Positions 51,499-60,535 are shown, counted from the first letter of the stretch. The stretch is 64,000 nucleotides of DNA from Anaerolineales bacterium (GCA_015075185.1 JABTUW010000003.1:558001-622000); one strand, 5' to 3'. Notes: generated by a model not told the origin, from the sequence alone. Program-made: numbers and translations.

Positions 51499-53001
51499 AT
51501 GACAGATGTTCTTTTCGGCCAATCGTATTACCTCAGATTCGATCCCAAACTGTGGGAGGCGATGCAGCCTTACCCGCCCTTGGGTAGTCTCTACGCGGCT
51601 TCGTATATCCGCCAGCAGGGGTACAGCGTGGCCTTGTTTGACGCCATGCTGGCCGAGTCTGAAGCGGAGTGGGTGGCTGCTCTGGATCAATATCAGCCCA
51701 AATATGCCGTTTTGTACGAGGACAGCTTTAACTACCTGAGCAAAATGTGCCTCTTGCGCATGCGCCAGGCCGCCTTCACCATGGCCGAAGCCGCCAAAGC
51801 CAGGGGCTGCACCGTCATCATCTCCGGCTCCGATGCCACCGACCACGCCGAAAAATATTTTCAGCATGGGGTTGATTACATTTTGATGGGCGAAGGCGAG
51901 TTGAGCCTGGGTGAGCTGCTCGACCACCTTTCGGGGAAGGCCGGGCACTCGCTGGAGTCGATTCTGGGCCTGGCCTGGCAGAACGGGGGTCAAATTCAAC
52001 GCACGGCCGAGCGGCCTTTTGTCAAAGACCTGGATAAATTTCCCTTCCCGGCCTGGGATTTGGTAGACATCTCCCGCTATCAAAATATTTGGCATAAACA
52101 TCATGGCTACTACTCGATGAACATGGTCACGACCCGCGGCTGCCCTTATCGCTGCAACTGGTGCGCCAAGCCCATCTATGGCCGCCGCTACAACAGCCGC
52201 AGCCCGGAAAATGTGGTCGCCGAGCTGAAGTGGCTCAAGGACAATTTTAAACCCGACCATATCTGGTTTGCCGACGATATTTTTGGCCTCAAACCGGGCT
52301 GGATCGAGAAATTCAGCCAACTGGCCGTCGAACAGGATGCGGTGGTGCCGTTTAAGTGTTTGCAGCGGGTAGATTTGATCACCGAGGAAATCGCTTGGGC
52401 GCTCAAACGGGCCGGCTGTAAAACGGTTTGGGTCGGGGCCGAATCCGGCTCGCAAAAAATCCTGGATGCGATGGATAAAGATACCCAGGTAGAAGATATC
52501 TATACCGCCACCGAGCGGCTGCACCGGGCCGGCATCGAGATGTGCTTCTTCCTCCAATTCGGCTACCCTGGCGAAGGCTGGGACGAGATTCAGCAAACGC
52601 TAAAAATGGTACGCGAGTGCAAGCCGGATAATATCGGCATCTCCGTTTCCTACCCCTTGCCCGGCACCAAGTTTTATGAAAACGTCAAAATCCAACTGGG
52701 CGAGAAAACCAACTGGCTCCACTCCGACGATCTGGACATGCTCTATCGCGGCCCTTTTGTGACCGATTTCTACCGGGTACTCCACCATCGCGTCCATCAC
52801 GAGTACCGCGCCCGGAAAGCCTGGCGCAGCGTGATGAAGGCGCTGAAAAATCCAACCAGCCTGCGCCCGGCTCATCTGCGGCAGGCGGCGACGATTCCGC
52901 TCAATCTGGCCCGCCTGGTCAAATCATCGGCCCAATTGCGGCGGCTAGCCAAAGTGCCCCACGACGACTCGATCAAGTTAGAGCTACAGTCTGTTCAATG
53001 A
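51499..53001 (+). CDS. B12-binding-domain radical SAM protein 1
   Basis: A 500-residue protein. Residues 1-170 form a cobalamin-binding-type Rossmann domain ('YPPLGSLYAASYIRQQGYSVALFDAML', 'GVDYILMGEGELSLGELL'). The radical SAM core has Cys215, Cys219 and Cys222 in 'TTRGCPYRCNWCAKPIYG', then 'HIWFADDIFGLKPGWIEKF', 'KTVWVGAESGSQKILDAMDK' and 'CFFLQFGYPGEGWDEI'. Such enzymes use SAM and often methylcobalamin to methylate or rearrange unactivated carbons. The substrate is unknown; two related proteins lie nearby. GGAG stands ahead of the ATG. A short C-terminal domain ends 'LAKVPHDDSIKLEL'. Confidence 0.88.
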   Translation: MTDVLFGQSYYLRFDPKLWEAMQPYPPLGSLYAASYIRQQGYSVALFDAMLAESEAEWVAALDQYQPKYAVLYEDSFNYLSKMCLLRMRQAAFTMAEAAKARGCTVIISGSDATDHAEKYFQHGVDYILMGEGELSLGELLDHLSGKAGHSLESILGLAWQNGGQIQRTAERPFVKDLDKFPFPAWDLVDISRYQNIWHKHHGYYSMNMVTTRGCPYRCNWCAKPIYGRRYNSRSPENVVAELKWLKDNFKPDHIWFADDIFGLKPGWIEKFSQLAVEQDAVVPFKCLQRVDLITEEIAWALKRAGCKTVWVGAESGSQKILDAMDKDTQVEDIYTATERLHRAGIEMCFFLQFGYPGEGWDEIQQTLKMVRECKPDNIGISVSYPLPGTKFYENVKIQLGEKTNWLHSDDLDMLYRGPFVTDFYRVLHHRVHHEYRARKAWRSVMKALKNPTSLRPAHLRQAATIPLNLARLVKSSAQLRRLAKVPHDDSIKLELQSVQ

Positions 53002-53003
53002 AG

Positions 53004-53495
53004 GCTCACGGATTAACACGGATGAACACTGCTTCAAATGAAACATGAGGAACTGACCCAGCAAATTATTAAGGCATTTTATACTGTCTATAATGCACTC
53101 GGTTACGGTTTTCTGGAAAATGTTTATCAAAACGCTTTAATAATCGAGTTGCGAAAAGTAGGTCTGCAATTAACTGCGCAGCAGCCCATTAAAGTCTATT
53201 ACGATCATCAAGTTGTGGGCGAATATTTTGCTGATTTAGTGGTCGAGGGAAGTATCATTGTTGAATTAAAAGCCGTCAATTCTTTACTGAACGAACATGA
53301 GGCCCAATTGCTCAATTATCTCAATGCCACACGCTGTGAAGTGGGTCTTTTGCTTAACTTTGGCCCGAAACCAGAGGTCAAGCGTAAAGTTTTTGATAAT
53401 GATCGAAAACGTTATAGCACGCAAAGCGGATGAGAACTGTGTTTTCGCGGATAAATAGGGATAATCTCTGTGTTCATCCGTGTTCATCCGTGAGC
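53004..53495. mobile_element. GxxExxY cassette bounded by 26-bp inverted repeats
   Basis: Left end 53004-53029 and right end 53470-53495 are inverted copies of one 26-base sequence with a single mismatch; each contains two ACGGAT words. They enclose one gene (53038-53433) and nothing else. It begins 2 bases after the stop of radical SAM protein 1. No target-site duplication is obvious. Confidence 0.75.
53038..53433 (+). CDS. GxxExxY-family (PD-(D/E)XK nuclease-fold) protein
   Basis: A 131-residue protein with the diagnostic motif in 'ALGYGFLENVYQNAL' (G-FL-E-NV-Y) and a nuclease-type core 'EYFADLVVEGSIIVELKAV' (Asp, then ELK), followed by 'NEHEAQLLNYLNAT' and 'VGLLLNFGPKPEVKRKVF'. The family is common in Chloroflexota and other environmental bacteria, usually as lone genes in repeated DNA; the function is unknown. 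The ATG at 53038 fits the family start ('MKHEELTQQIIKAFY'). It is probably not a part of the radical SAM pathway. Confidence 0.88.
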   Translation: MKHEELTQQIIKAFYTVYNALGYGFLENVYQNALIIELRKVGLQLTAQQPIKVYYDHQVVGEYFADLVVEGSIIVELKAVNSLLNEHEAQLLNYLNATRCEVGLLLNFGPKPEVKRKVFDNDRKRYSTQSG

Positions 53496-53547
53496 TATTT
53501 TTAGGCGGTTTCAAGGCTTAACGTGAATCTTGAAGGAGCGTTTGGAT

Positions 53548-55005
53548 ATGGACATCCTTCTCTCCCACGGCTACTTCATTGCCGAGGATGAGCACGAACA
53601 GAAAATCATGAAGCCCTATCCCACCCTGGGGCTGCTGTATATTTCTTCCCATCTCAAGGCCAAAGGCTTCGTCGTTGACGTATTCGACAGCACCTTTGCC
53701 ACCCTGGCCGATTTTGAGACATACCTGCGCCAGACGCGGCCTGGACTGGTCGGGCTGTACTGCAACTTGATGACCAAGCAAAACGTGCTCAGGATGATAG
53801 CGTTGAGCAAAGAAGCGGGGGCGCGGGTCGTCGTCGGCGGGCCGGAGCCGCCCCATTACGCCCAGGAGTATCTTGACTCCGGGGCGGATGTCGTCGTTGT
53901 CGGCGAAGGCGAAGTAACCCTGGAAGAACTTATTCCCCACCTGGCCCGGCATGGCCCGCACCGGCTGGACTCGATTTTCGGCCTTATCTTCCGTAACGAA
54001 GAGGGACAGGTGATCAGAACTCCGGCCCGTCCGCAACTGGCCAACCTCTCGGCCCAACCCTGGCCCGACCGCGAAGCGATTGACCTGGATCGCTACCTGG
54101 AAACGTGGAAAACGCATCACGGCGCCAGTTCGGTTTCGCTGATCACGGCGCGGGGCTGTCCCTATACCTGCACCTGGTGCAGCCACTCCGTTTTTGGGGA
54201 GACTCACCGTCGCCGCACCCCGCAAGACGTGGCCGAGGAAGTCGCCTGGCTTGCCGAACGCTACCGGCCCGACCAGCTCTGGTATGCCGACGACGTTTTT
54301 ACCATCCACCCGCGCTGGTTTTTGCAGTACGCCGACGAGTTGAAAAAGCGCAGCCTCAAAATCCCCTTCGAGTGTATCAGCCGGGCCGACCGGCTCAACG
54401 ACAGGGTCATTGACGCCCTGGCCGAGATGGGCTGCGACCGGCTGTGGATTGGAGCCGAAAGCGGCTCGCAGCGGGTTCTGGACCGCATGCAGCGCAAGGC
54501 CAACATCGAGGATGTCCAGGCTAAAACCAAGTTATTACAAGCCAATGGCGTTTCGGTCGGTATGTTCATCATGCTCGGTTACGAAGGTGAAGAAGTATCT
54601 GACATCGAGGCCACTGTGGATCACCTCAAAAAGTCCAACCCGGATATTTTCCTGACCACCGTCGCCTATCCGATCAAAGGGACCAAGTATTATCAGGCCG
54701 TGGAAAGCCAGGTGGTTTCTCACCTGGACTGGGCCGCTCGCACAGATCGTGATCTTAAAGTCAACGGGCGCTACTCCCGCCGTTTTTACGATTACGCCAC
54801 CCGCTGGATGGTCAACGAGGTCAATTTGCATAAACTGCGCCGCTCTGGCTCCAAAGATTTTGGCCGCATGGCCAGGATGTTTATCAATGCTCAACGCGGC
54901 CGCCTGGGCATGCGCCTGACCCAGCACGAGCGCGAGGGCGGCAGCGGCCAACCCGGCAGCGGGCGGGGCTGGTCGGCCCAGGAACGGGCAGTGGAGGGAT
55001 GGTAG
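53548..55005 (+). CDS. B12-binding-domain radical SAM protein 2
   Basis: A 485-residue protein of the same type as the one at 51499: N-terminal cobalamin-binding-like domain ('YPTLGLLYISSHLKAKGFVVDVFDST', 'GADVVVVGEGEVTLEELI'), radical SAM Cys204, Cys208 and Cys211 in 'TARGCPYTCTWCSHSVFG', then 'LWYADDVFTIHPRWF', 'CDRLWIGAESGSQRVLDRMQRKA' and 'FIMLGYEGEEVSDIEATVDH'. The ATG at 53548 lies 9 bases after AAGGAG and is preferred to the TTG at 53530. Its C-terminus is Gly/Arg-rich. Substrate unknown; hicBA follows directly. Confidence 0.88.
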   Translation: MDILLSHGYFIAEDEHEQKIMKPYPTLGLLYISSHLKAKGFVVDVFDSTFATLADFETYLRQTRPGLVGLYCNLMTKQNVLRMIALSKEAGARVVVGGPEPPHYAQEYLDSGADVVVVGEGEVTLEELIPHLARHGPHRLDSIFGLIFRNEEGQVIRTPARPQLANLSAQPWPDREAIDLDRYLETWKTHHGASSVSLITARGCPYTCTWCSHSVFGETHRRRTPQDVAEEVAWLAERYRPDQLWYADDVFTIHPRWFLQYADELKKRSLKIPFECISRADRLNDRVIDALAEMGCDRLWIGAESGSQRVLDRMQRKANIEDVQAKTKLLQANGVSVGMFIMLGYEGEEVSDIEATVDHLKKSNPDIFLTTVAYPIKGTKYYQAVESQVVSHLDWAARTDRDLKVNGRYSRRFYDYATRWMVNEVNLHKLRRSGSKDFGRMARMFINAQRGRLGMRLTQHEREGGSGQPGSGRGWSAQERAVEGW

Positions 55006-55024
55006 GGAAATAAGGAGTTTGAAT

Positions 55025-55252
55025 ATGCAAACTTATCAATTTACTGCACAGATCGAGCGAGACACCGAAACAGGTCTTTATATTGGTATTGTGCCTAACT
55101 TACCTGGCGCTCATACTCAAGGAGCGACATTAGATGAACTTCATCAGAACCTAAAGGAGGTCATAGAACTTTGCCTCGAGGAATTGACAGATGAAGAATT
55201 AAAAAATTTACCTGAGTTTATAGGCGTTCAACAAATTTCAGTGGCAGTATGA
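55025..55252 (+). CDS. hicB: HicB-family antitoxin (second pair)
   Basis: A 75-residue HicB-type protein: 'MQTYQFTAQIERDTETGLYIGIVPNLPGAHTQGATLDELHQNLKEVIELCLEEL'. AAGGAG lies 7 bases before the ATG at 55025; the in-frame TTG at 55019 is too close to that site. The stop overlaps hicA by 4 bases (ATGAG), so the two are made together. It has no DNA-binding tail. Sequence differs clearly from the HicB at 481-696, so the two pairs were probably acquired separately. Confidence 0.87.
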   Translation: MQTYQFTAQIERDTETGLYIGIVPNLPGAHTQGATLDELHQNLKEVIELCLEELTDEELKNLPEFIGVQQISVAV

Positions 55253-55482
55253 GTCGCTTGCCGATAGTTGATGCCAGAACAATGGAGAAACTGCTCTTCG
55301 CCTTGGGCTTTGTGGCGGTCCGCCAAAAGGGCAGTCATGTGTTCTACCGACACCCTGATGGCAGATTGACCACTCTGCCCCATCATCGTGGACAGGATTT
55401 GACTCGTCCACTCATTCGCCAAATTCTGCGGGAAATTGATCTTAGTCCCGAAGAATTCACGAATCAATTACAAGAGTTATAA
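55249..55482 (+). CDS. hicA: HicA-family mRNA interferase toxin (second pair)
   Basis: A 77-residue HicA-type toxin: 'MSRLPIVDARTMEKLLFALGFVAVRQKGSHVFYRHPDGRLTTLPHHRGQDLTRPLIRQILREIDLSPEEF'. The His in 'GSHVFYRHP' is the catalytic residue. It should cleave mRNA when free of HicB. The pair lies between radical SAM protein 2 and a methyltransferase whose GTG start comes 1 base after the hicA stop, so it sits inside the co-directional cluster. Confidence 0.88.
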   Translation: MSRLPIVDARTMEKLLFALGFVAVRQKGSHVFYRHPDGRLTTLPHHRGQDLTRPLIRQILREIDLSPEEFTNQLQEL

Positions 55483-55483
55483 G

Positions 55484-56374
55484 GTGAGCTTGATTAATCC
55501 TATTGCCTTCGATGCCTTGGCCGAGGCTTACGACGATGATTTCACCCGCTCCCTCTTGGGACAACTGCTCCGGCCCCGCGTCTGGGATATTTTGGCCCGG
55601 CACTTCACCGCCGGGCAGCACATCCTGGAATTGGCCTGCGGCACCGGCGAAGACGCTGCCTGGCTGGCCCGGCAGGGTATCCACATTACGGCTACCGACG
55701 GCTCCGTCGAGATGATCAAAAAGGCCAAGGCTAAGGCAGAGGAGCAGAGGACTGCCAGCGCGGAGCGCCAGGCGGGGGGAGCAGGGGAGACGAATGTTTT
55801 AGGCAGGATTGAAGTTGAACAAGTATCTTTGCAGCAAGTTGCCGGAGGCTATTTCGGCGGTCCGCCGCCTGCCCTGAGCTTGTCGAATGGGTCGGCGGTT
55901 GGCGGTCGTCTCTTCGATGGCGTCTTTTCTAACTTTGGCGGCTTGAACACCATCGGCGAGTGGCGCGGCCTGGCGGCGGCCCTGGCCGAAATTGTCAAAC
56001 CAGGGGGTGTGGTGATTCTGGTGCCGATGGGACCGATTTGTCCCTGGGAAATTTTCTGGTACCTGGTCCACGGCCAGCCAAAAACAGCTTTGCGACGCTT
56101 TGCCCGGCAGGGTGCGCCGGCCAAAATCGGCGGCTCGGTCATCCCCATCTGGTATCCATCGGCATGGCGGTTACAGGCCGATTTTGCGCCCTGGTTTCGA
56201 CACCAGCGGACGGAGAGCCTGGGATTATGGCTACCGCCGAGTTATCTAGATCATTGGGTCAACACGTGGCCTGCTTTGTTTCGCTGGCTCAACCGGCTTG
56301 AAAAAGTTACGGCTCGTTTCAGCGGCGGTTGGGGCGATCATTACGTTACTGTTTTTGAAAGAATTAACAATTGA
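55484..56374 (+). CDS. Class I SAM-dependent methyltransferase 1
   Basis: A 296-residue methyltransferase. Motif I is 'ILELACGTGEDAAWLARQG', followed by 'ITATDGSVEMIKKAKAKAE', motif II-like 'GVFSNFGGLNTI' and 'EIVKPGGVVILVPMG'. Residues about 85-145 hold two low-complexity insertions, the second ('GGPPPALSLSNGSAVGG') read from repeat DNA at 55855-55910. The GTG at 55484 is favoured because the earlier frame (55436) overlaps hicA for 47 bases. The stop is formed by the first TTGA of a heptamer array. It probably methylates a product of the radical SAM enzymes, by position only. Confidence 0.78.
   Translation: MSLINPIAFDALAEAYDDDFTRSLLGQLLRPRVWDILARHFTAGQHILELACGTGEDAAWLARQGIHITATDGSVEMIKKAKAKAEEQRTASAERQAGGAGETNVLGRIEVEQVSLQQVAGGYFGGPPPALSLSNGSAVGGRLFDGVFSNFGGLNTIGEWRGLAAALAEIVKPGGVVILVPMGPICPWEIFWYLVHGQPKTALRRFARQGAPAKIGGSVIPIWYPSAWRLQADFAPWFRHQRTESLGLWLPPSYLDHWVNTWPALFRWLNRLEKVTARFSGGWGDHYVTVFERINN
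55855..55910. repeat. Repeat DNA inside methyltransferase 1 (GGTCGGC heptamers and CTGAGCTTGTCGAATGG word)
   Basis: GGTCGGC, GGTTGGC and GGTCGTC (55890-55910) are period 7 and follow CCTGAGCTTGTCGAATGG, an intergenic-repeat-like word. All is read in frame within the gene. Confidence 0.7.
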
Positions 56375-56482
56375 CTATTGATCGTTGACTGTTGACAACT
56401 GCCAACCCAGAGGGGGCCTTCGGCTCTACTCAATTGTCAATAATCAATTGTCAATAATCAATTGTCAATAATCAATTGTCAA
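56371..56482. repeat. Heptanucleotide arrays (TTGACTA; CAATTGT/CAATAAT)
   Basis: 56371-56398: TTGACTA, TTGATCG, TTGACTG, TTGACAA. 56431-56482: CAATTGT and CAATAAT alternate through seven units. Between them is a CCAGAGGGGGCCTTCGG-type spacer. This fills the gap before radical SAM protein 3. Confidence 0.9.
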
Positions 56483-56501
56483 TATGAAATGAGGTTTAAC
56501 C

Positions 56502-57980
56502 ATGCTCATCCTGTATAACCCTGTCAGTACCCTCCCCGGCAAAACCGTGCTACCCATGTCCTTACTGGCCCTGGGAGCGGTCCTGGAAGACAAGTATCCC
56601 TACGAAATCATTGACGGCAATTTGCTCGCGGATCACGCCAACCAACTGATTGACCAGCTCAAAACCAAAAAAGCGACAGCCCTGGGCATGACCGTGATGC
56701 CCGGCCCGCAGCTTAATCAGGCCGTCAGTTTGACCAAGAAAGTCAAGGCTGTTCTGCCGGATTTGCCGATCATTTGGGGCGGCTATTTCCCCACTCAGCA
56801 CAGCGAAATTGTCTTAGAGTCGGGGATTGTGGATTTTGCCGTGCGCAGCCAGGGTGAGTTGACCCTGCTCGAATTGTTGGACGTGCTGGAAAAGGGTGGC
56901 AGCCTGGCGGGCGTCAACGGCCTCTCCTACTGCGAGGGTAATAAAATTATCCATAATGCTCCCCGCGCCCTGACTCCCCTGGAAAAATTCCCGGTATTTC
57001 CCTATCATCGCCTTCCGGTCGAGAAATACATCCAAAATAATTATGTCGGCAGCCGCGCCCTTGACCAGAATTCCAGCTTTGGCTGTCCCTTTGCCTGTAA
57101 CTTCTGCGCTATTGTCAGCATGACCAATCGCGGCTGGCTGCCGGAGCCGGCCGAACGCATGGCTAGCACCCTAAAGATGCTGTATAATCAATACGGGGTC
57201 AATGCCGCTCAATTTCATGATATGGATTTTTTCATCTCTGAACGGCGGGTGGTAGAATTTTGTGAACGGATTAAAAATGACGGCCTGAGCTGGTGGGCTT
57301 TGGGCCGGATTGATGAGCTTTCTCGTTACAAAGACTCAACCTGGAAGTTGATGAAGCAAAGCGGCCTCAAGATGGTCTTCTGCGGGGCGGAGAGCGGCTC
57401 TGACGAGATGTTGGAACGGATGAACAAGGGCGGCCAGGCTTCGACTCAACTTACGCTGGAACTGGCGGCCAAAATGAAGCAGTACGGCATTATCCCGGAG
57501 TATTCCTTTGTCCTGGGCAACCCGCCGGAGCCGGAAAAGGATATTGAGATTACCTTCAACTTTATCCGCAAGCTCAAGCAGATCAATCCGGCGACCGAAC
57601 TCATTTTGTATACCTATACCCCGGTGCCGATGGACGCCGGGGGCGGCAACCTGTACGAGAAGGCAGTCGCTGCCGGCTTCAAATTCCCGACCACCCTGGA
57701 TGAATGGGTCCAGCCGCCCTGGGATGAATTTGCCCTGCGCCGCCGGCCCAAAACGCCCTGGCTGGACAACGGCATCTATACCAAAGTGCGCAATTTCGAG
57801 CGGGTTATCAACGCCTACTATCCCACCACCACCGATATCAAACTGTCCGGCCTGCGCCGCTCCGTGCTAAAGATGTTCGGGGGGTGGCGCTATCATCTCA
57901 AATTCTACGAGTACCCGCTGGAACTGCGGGCGCTGCAAAAAGTGTTCGCTTACCAGCGGCCGGAAACAACCGGATTTTAG
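56502..57980 (+). CDS. B12-binding-domain radical SAM protein 3
   Basis: A 492-residue protein with the same design: 'NPVSTLPGKTVLPMSLLALGAVLEDKYPYEIIDGNLL', 'PIIWGGYFPTQHSEIVLESGIVDFAVRSQGELTLLELL', radical SAM Cys195, Cys199 and Cys202 in 'SSFGCPFACNFCAIVSM', then 'QFHDMDFFISERRVVEFCERI', 'MVFCGAESGSDEMLERMNKGGQ', 'YSFVLGNPPEPEKDIEITFNFIRKL'. It is less similar to 1 and 2 than they are to each other. The C-terminal domain is shorter and ends 'EYPLELRALQKVFAYQRPETTGF'. Substrate unknown. Confidence 0.87.
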   Translation: MLILYNPVSTLPGKTVLPMSLLALGAVLEDKYPYEIIDGNLLADHANQLIDQLKTKKATALGMTVMPGPQLNQAVSLTKKVKAVLPDLPIIWGGYFPTQHSEIVLESGIVDFAVRSQGELTLLELLDVLEKGGSLAGVNGLSYCEGNKIIHNAPRALTPLEKFPVFPYHRLPVEKYIQNNYVGSRALDQNSSFGCPFACNFCAIVSMTNRGWLPEPAERMASTLKMLYNQYGVNAAQFHDMDFFISERRVVEFCERIKNDGLSWWALGRIDELSRYKDSTWKLMKQSGLKMVFCGAESGSDEMLERMNKGGQASTQLTLELAAKMKQYGIIPEYSFVLGNPPEPEKDIEITFNFIRKLKQINPATELILYTYTPVPMDAGGGNLYEKAVAAGFKFPTTLDEWVQPPWDEFALRRRPKTPWLDNGIYTKVRNFERVINAYYPTTTDIKLSGLRRSVLKMFGGWRYHLKFYEYPLELRALQKVFAYQRPETTGF

Positions 57981-58074
57981 AATTGAAGAAATTTTCCAGG
58001 ACCTTTGCAGAGGGCAATAAAATGGAGTGCTGCAGATCAAGGGGAAAAATCTAATTCTAGAAAGAGGTGGAAAA

Positions 58075-60525
58075 ATGGAAGACTTTGAAAAACTTGGTGT
58101 ATTCTACCTGGGACGTTCCTACAACTTAAAAGAGAAAAAATCCCAGGAAGAGCTGCTCCTCTATGACTCCAAAGATTTGGTTACCCATGCAGTTTGCGTG
58201 GGGATGACCGGCAGCGGCAAGACCGGCTTGTGCCTTGGCTTGATAGAGGAAGCCGCGATTGACGGCGTACCGGTCATCCTCATTGACCCCAAAGGCGACC
58301 TGGGTAACTTGCTGCTGACCTTCCCTCAACTGCGGGGCGAGGATTTTTTGCCCTGGATCAACCAGGATGATGCCCGGCAAAAGGGCCTCTCGCCGGAGGA
58401 GTATGCCCAAAAGCAGGCCGAATTGTGGCAAAAGGGCCTGGCCGGTTGGGGGCAGAGCGGCGAGCGGATCCAACGCCTGCGCGACGCCGCCGATTTTGTT
58501 ATTTACACGCCGGGCAGCAACGCCGGCATCCCCGTTTCGATCCTGAAATCTTTCGCCGCCCCGGCCCCGGCAGTTATCGAAGATAATGAATTGATGCGCG
58601 ACCGGGTTAGCGCTACGGCGACCAGCCTGCTAGGGTTGATCGGCATCGAGGCTGACCCCATCCAGAGCCGCGAGCATATTCTCCTCTCCACCATTCTGGA
58701 CACGGCCTGGCGGCAGGGCCAGGATTTAGATCTGGCCGCTTTGATTAGCCAGGTCCAGACTCCACCGGTGACCAAAATTGGCGTGCTCGACCTGGAGACG
58801 TTCTATTCCGCCAAGGATCGCTTTGGCCTGGTCATGGCCCTGAACAACCTGCTGGCCTCGCCCGGCTTTAATACCTGGCTGGAAGGCGAGGCCCTGGACG
58901 TGGGGCAAATTTTGTACACCTCTGCGGGCAAGCCGCGCATTGCTATCTTCTCAATTGCTCATTTGAGCGACTCGGAGCGCATGTTCTTTGTCTCGCTCTT
59001 ACTGAATCAAATTTTGGCCTGGACCCGCAGCCAATCGGGCACAACCAGCCTGCGCGCCCTGGTCTACATGGACGAAATTTTTGGCTACCTGCCACCCACC
59101 AGCAGCCCGCCTTCAAAGTTGCCCATGTTAACCCTGCTCAAGCAAGCCCGCGCCTTTGGGGTGGGGATCGTTTTGGCCACGCAGAACCCGGTTGACCTGG
59201 ATTACAAAGCCCTGGCCAATACCGGCACCTGGTTCATCGGCCGTCTGCAAACGGAACGGGATAAGGCCCGCTTACTGGAAGGATTGGAAGGGGCAGCGGC
59301 CAGTACCGGCTCCGGATTCGACCGGCAGGCGATGGAGCAGACTCTGGCCGGCCTGGGCAGCCGTGTTTTTCTGATGAACAACGTGCATGAGGACGCCCCG
59401 GTTATCTTTGAGACGCGCTGGGTGCTGTCGTATCTGCGGGGGCCGCTGACTCGGGATCAGATCAAGGTGTTGATGGACCCGCGCAAGGCTGCTTTTGCGC
59501 CAGCTCGGGCGGCCAGCGCCACCCCTGCGCCAACGATGGCCGCTGCACCCGCGCCGGTGAGCGCCAGGACCAGCCAGCCTCCGGCCCTCCCCCCTGACGT
59601 ACCCCGCTACTTCATCCCTCGTCGCGGGAGCGGGCCTGGCGACAGCACGCTGGTCTATCAACCCCAGCTTTTGGGTGTGGCTAAAGTCCGTTTTGCCGAT
59701 GCCAAAACCAAGGTGGAGCTTTCGCGCGAGGTCGTCTGCCTGACCTCCATCACTCACGAGGTGGTTCCGGTCAATTGGGAAAACAGCCAAGCTGTGGAAC
59801 TGGCCGTGTCTGATTTGGAAAACTCCCCAGAGGGAGACGCCCGATATGCTGACTTGCCGTCGCTAGCAGGGCAGTCTAAAAGCTATGCTGCCTGGAACCG
59901 GGATTTGATCGGCTGGTTATACCAGAGTCAGGCTTTGGAGTTGCTAAAAAGCCCCAGCCTCGGCCTTGTTTCTCAGCCTGGCGAGGAGGAACGAGACTTC
60001 CGGGTACGTTTGCAACAAACAGCCCGCGAGCAGCGGGATGAGGCCGTCGAGCAATTACGGAAGAAATATGCGCCCAAAATTGCTAACATGCAGGAACGGT
60101 TGCGCAAGGCCGAACAGAGAGTTGAGAAAGAAAAAACTCAAGCCAGCCAGGCCGGCCTGCAAACGGTCTTTTCGATTGGGGCGACCCTGTTAGGCGCATT
60201 TACCGGGCGCAAGGTCATCAGCAGTTCCACTATTAGCAAGGTTAGTTCGGCGGCGCGCAAGGCTGGCCAGGCCATGGAACAGAGCAAAGATGTGGGCCAG
60301 GCCACCGAGACCGTCGAAGCGATCCAGCAGCAACTGGCTGAGCTGGAAGCTCAGTTTAATGAGGAGACGGCAGCGCTAGAAGCCAAATTGGACCCGCAGA
60401 CGGAACCCTTTGAGACGGTCGCTATCAAGCCGAAGAAAACGGACATCTCGGTGCAGTTGGTCGCGCTGGCCTGGGCGCCCTGCTGGCAGGACAGCCAGGG
60501 GCAGGTTACACCGGCGTGGAGCTAA
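58075..60525 (+). CDS. HerA/DUF853-like ATP-binding protein
   Basis: An 816-residue P-loop ATPase of the HerA/FtsK-like class. Walker A is at residues 43-51 ('GMTGSGKTG'), preceded by 'LLYDSKDLVTHAVCV' and followed by 'VPVILIDPKGDLGNLLL'. Walker B is 'ALVYMDEIFGYLP'; 'GIVLATQNPVDLDYKALANTGTWFIGRL' is the sensor region. A coiled-coil C-terminus ('EEERDFRVRLQQTAREQRDEAVEQL', 'EAIQQQLAELEAQFNEETAALEAKL') follows a Pro/Ala-rich linker. Relatives are helicase- or translocase-like but of unproven role. The ATG at 58075 follows GAGGTGG. It may be unrelated to the radical SAM genes. Confidence 0.82.
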   Translation: MEDFEKLGVFYLGRSYNLKEKKSQEELLLYDSKDLVTHAVCVGMTGSGKTGLCLGLIEEAAIDGVPVILIDPKGDLGNLLLTFPQLRGEDFLPWINQDDARQKGLSPEEYAQKQAELWQKGLAGWGQSGERIQRLRDAADFVIYTPGSNAGIPVSILKSFAAPAPAVIEDNELMRDRVSATATSLLGLIGIEADPIQSREHILLSTILDTAWRQGQDLDLAALISQVQTPPVTKIGVLDLETFYSAKDRFGLVMALNNLLASPGFNTWLEGEALDVGQILYTSAGKPRIAIFSIAHLSDSERMFFVSLLLNQILAWTRSQSGTTSLRALVYMDEIFGYLPPTSSPPSKLPMLTLLKQARAFGVGIVLATQNPVDLDYKALANTGTWFIGRLQTERDKARLLEGLEGAAASTGSGFDRQAMEQTLAGLGSRVFLMNNVHEDAPVIFETRWVLSYLRGPLTRDQIKVLMDPRKAAFAPARAASATPAPTMAAAPAPVSARTSQPPALPPDVPRYFIPRRGSGPGDSTLVYQPQLLGVAKVRFADAKTKVELSREVVCLTSITHEVVPVNWENSQAVELAVSDLENSPEGDARYADLPSLAGQSKSYAAWNRDLIGWLYQSQALELLKSPSLGLVSQPGEEERDFRVRLQQTAREQRDEAVEQLRKKYAPKIANMQERLRKAEQRVEKEKTQASQAGLQTVFSIGATLLGAFTGRKVISSSTISKVSSAARKAGQAMEQSKDVGQATETVEAIQQQLAELEAQFNEETAALEAKLDPQTEPFETVAIKPKKTDISVQLVALAWAPCWQDSQGQVTPAWS

Positions 60526-60535
60526 TCAGATAATA

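Noticed and set aside
53284..53514. A 76-residue minus-strand frame across the right end of the GxxExxY cassette
   Set aside because: It is translation of the inverted-repeat end and of the gene's reverse strand, not a protein.
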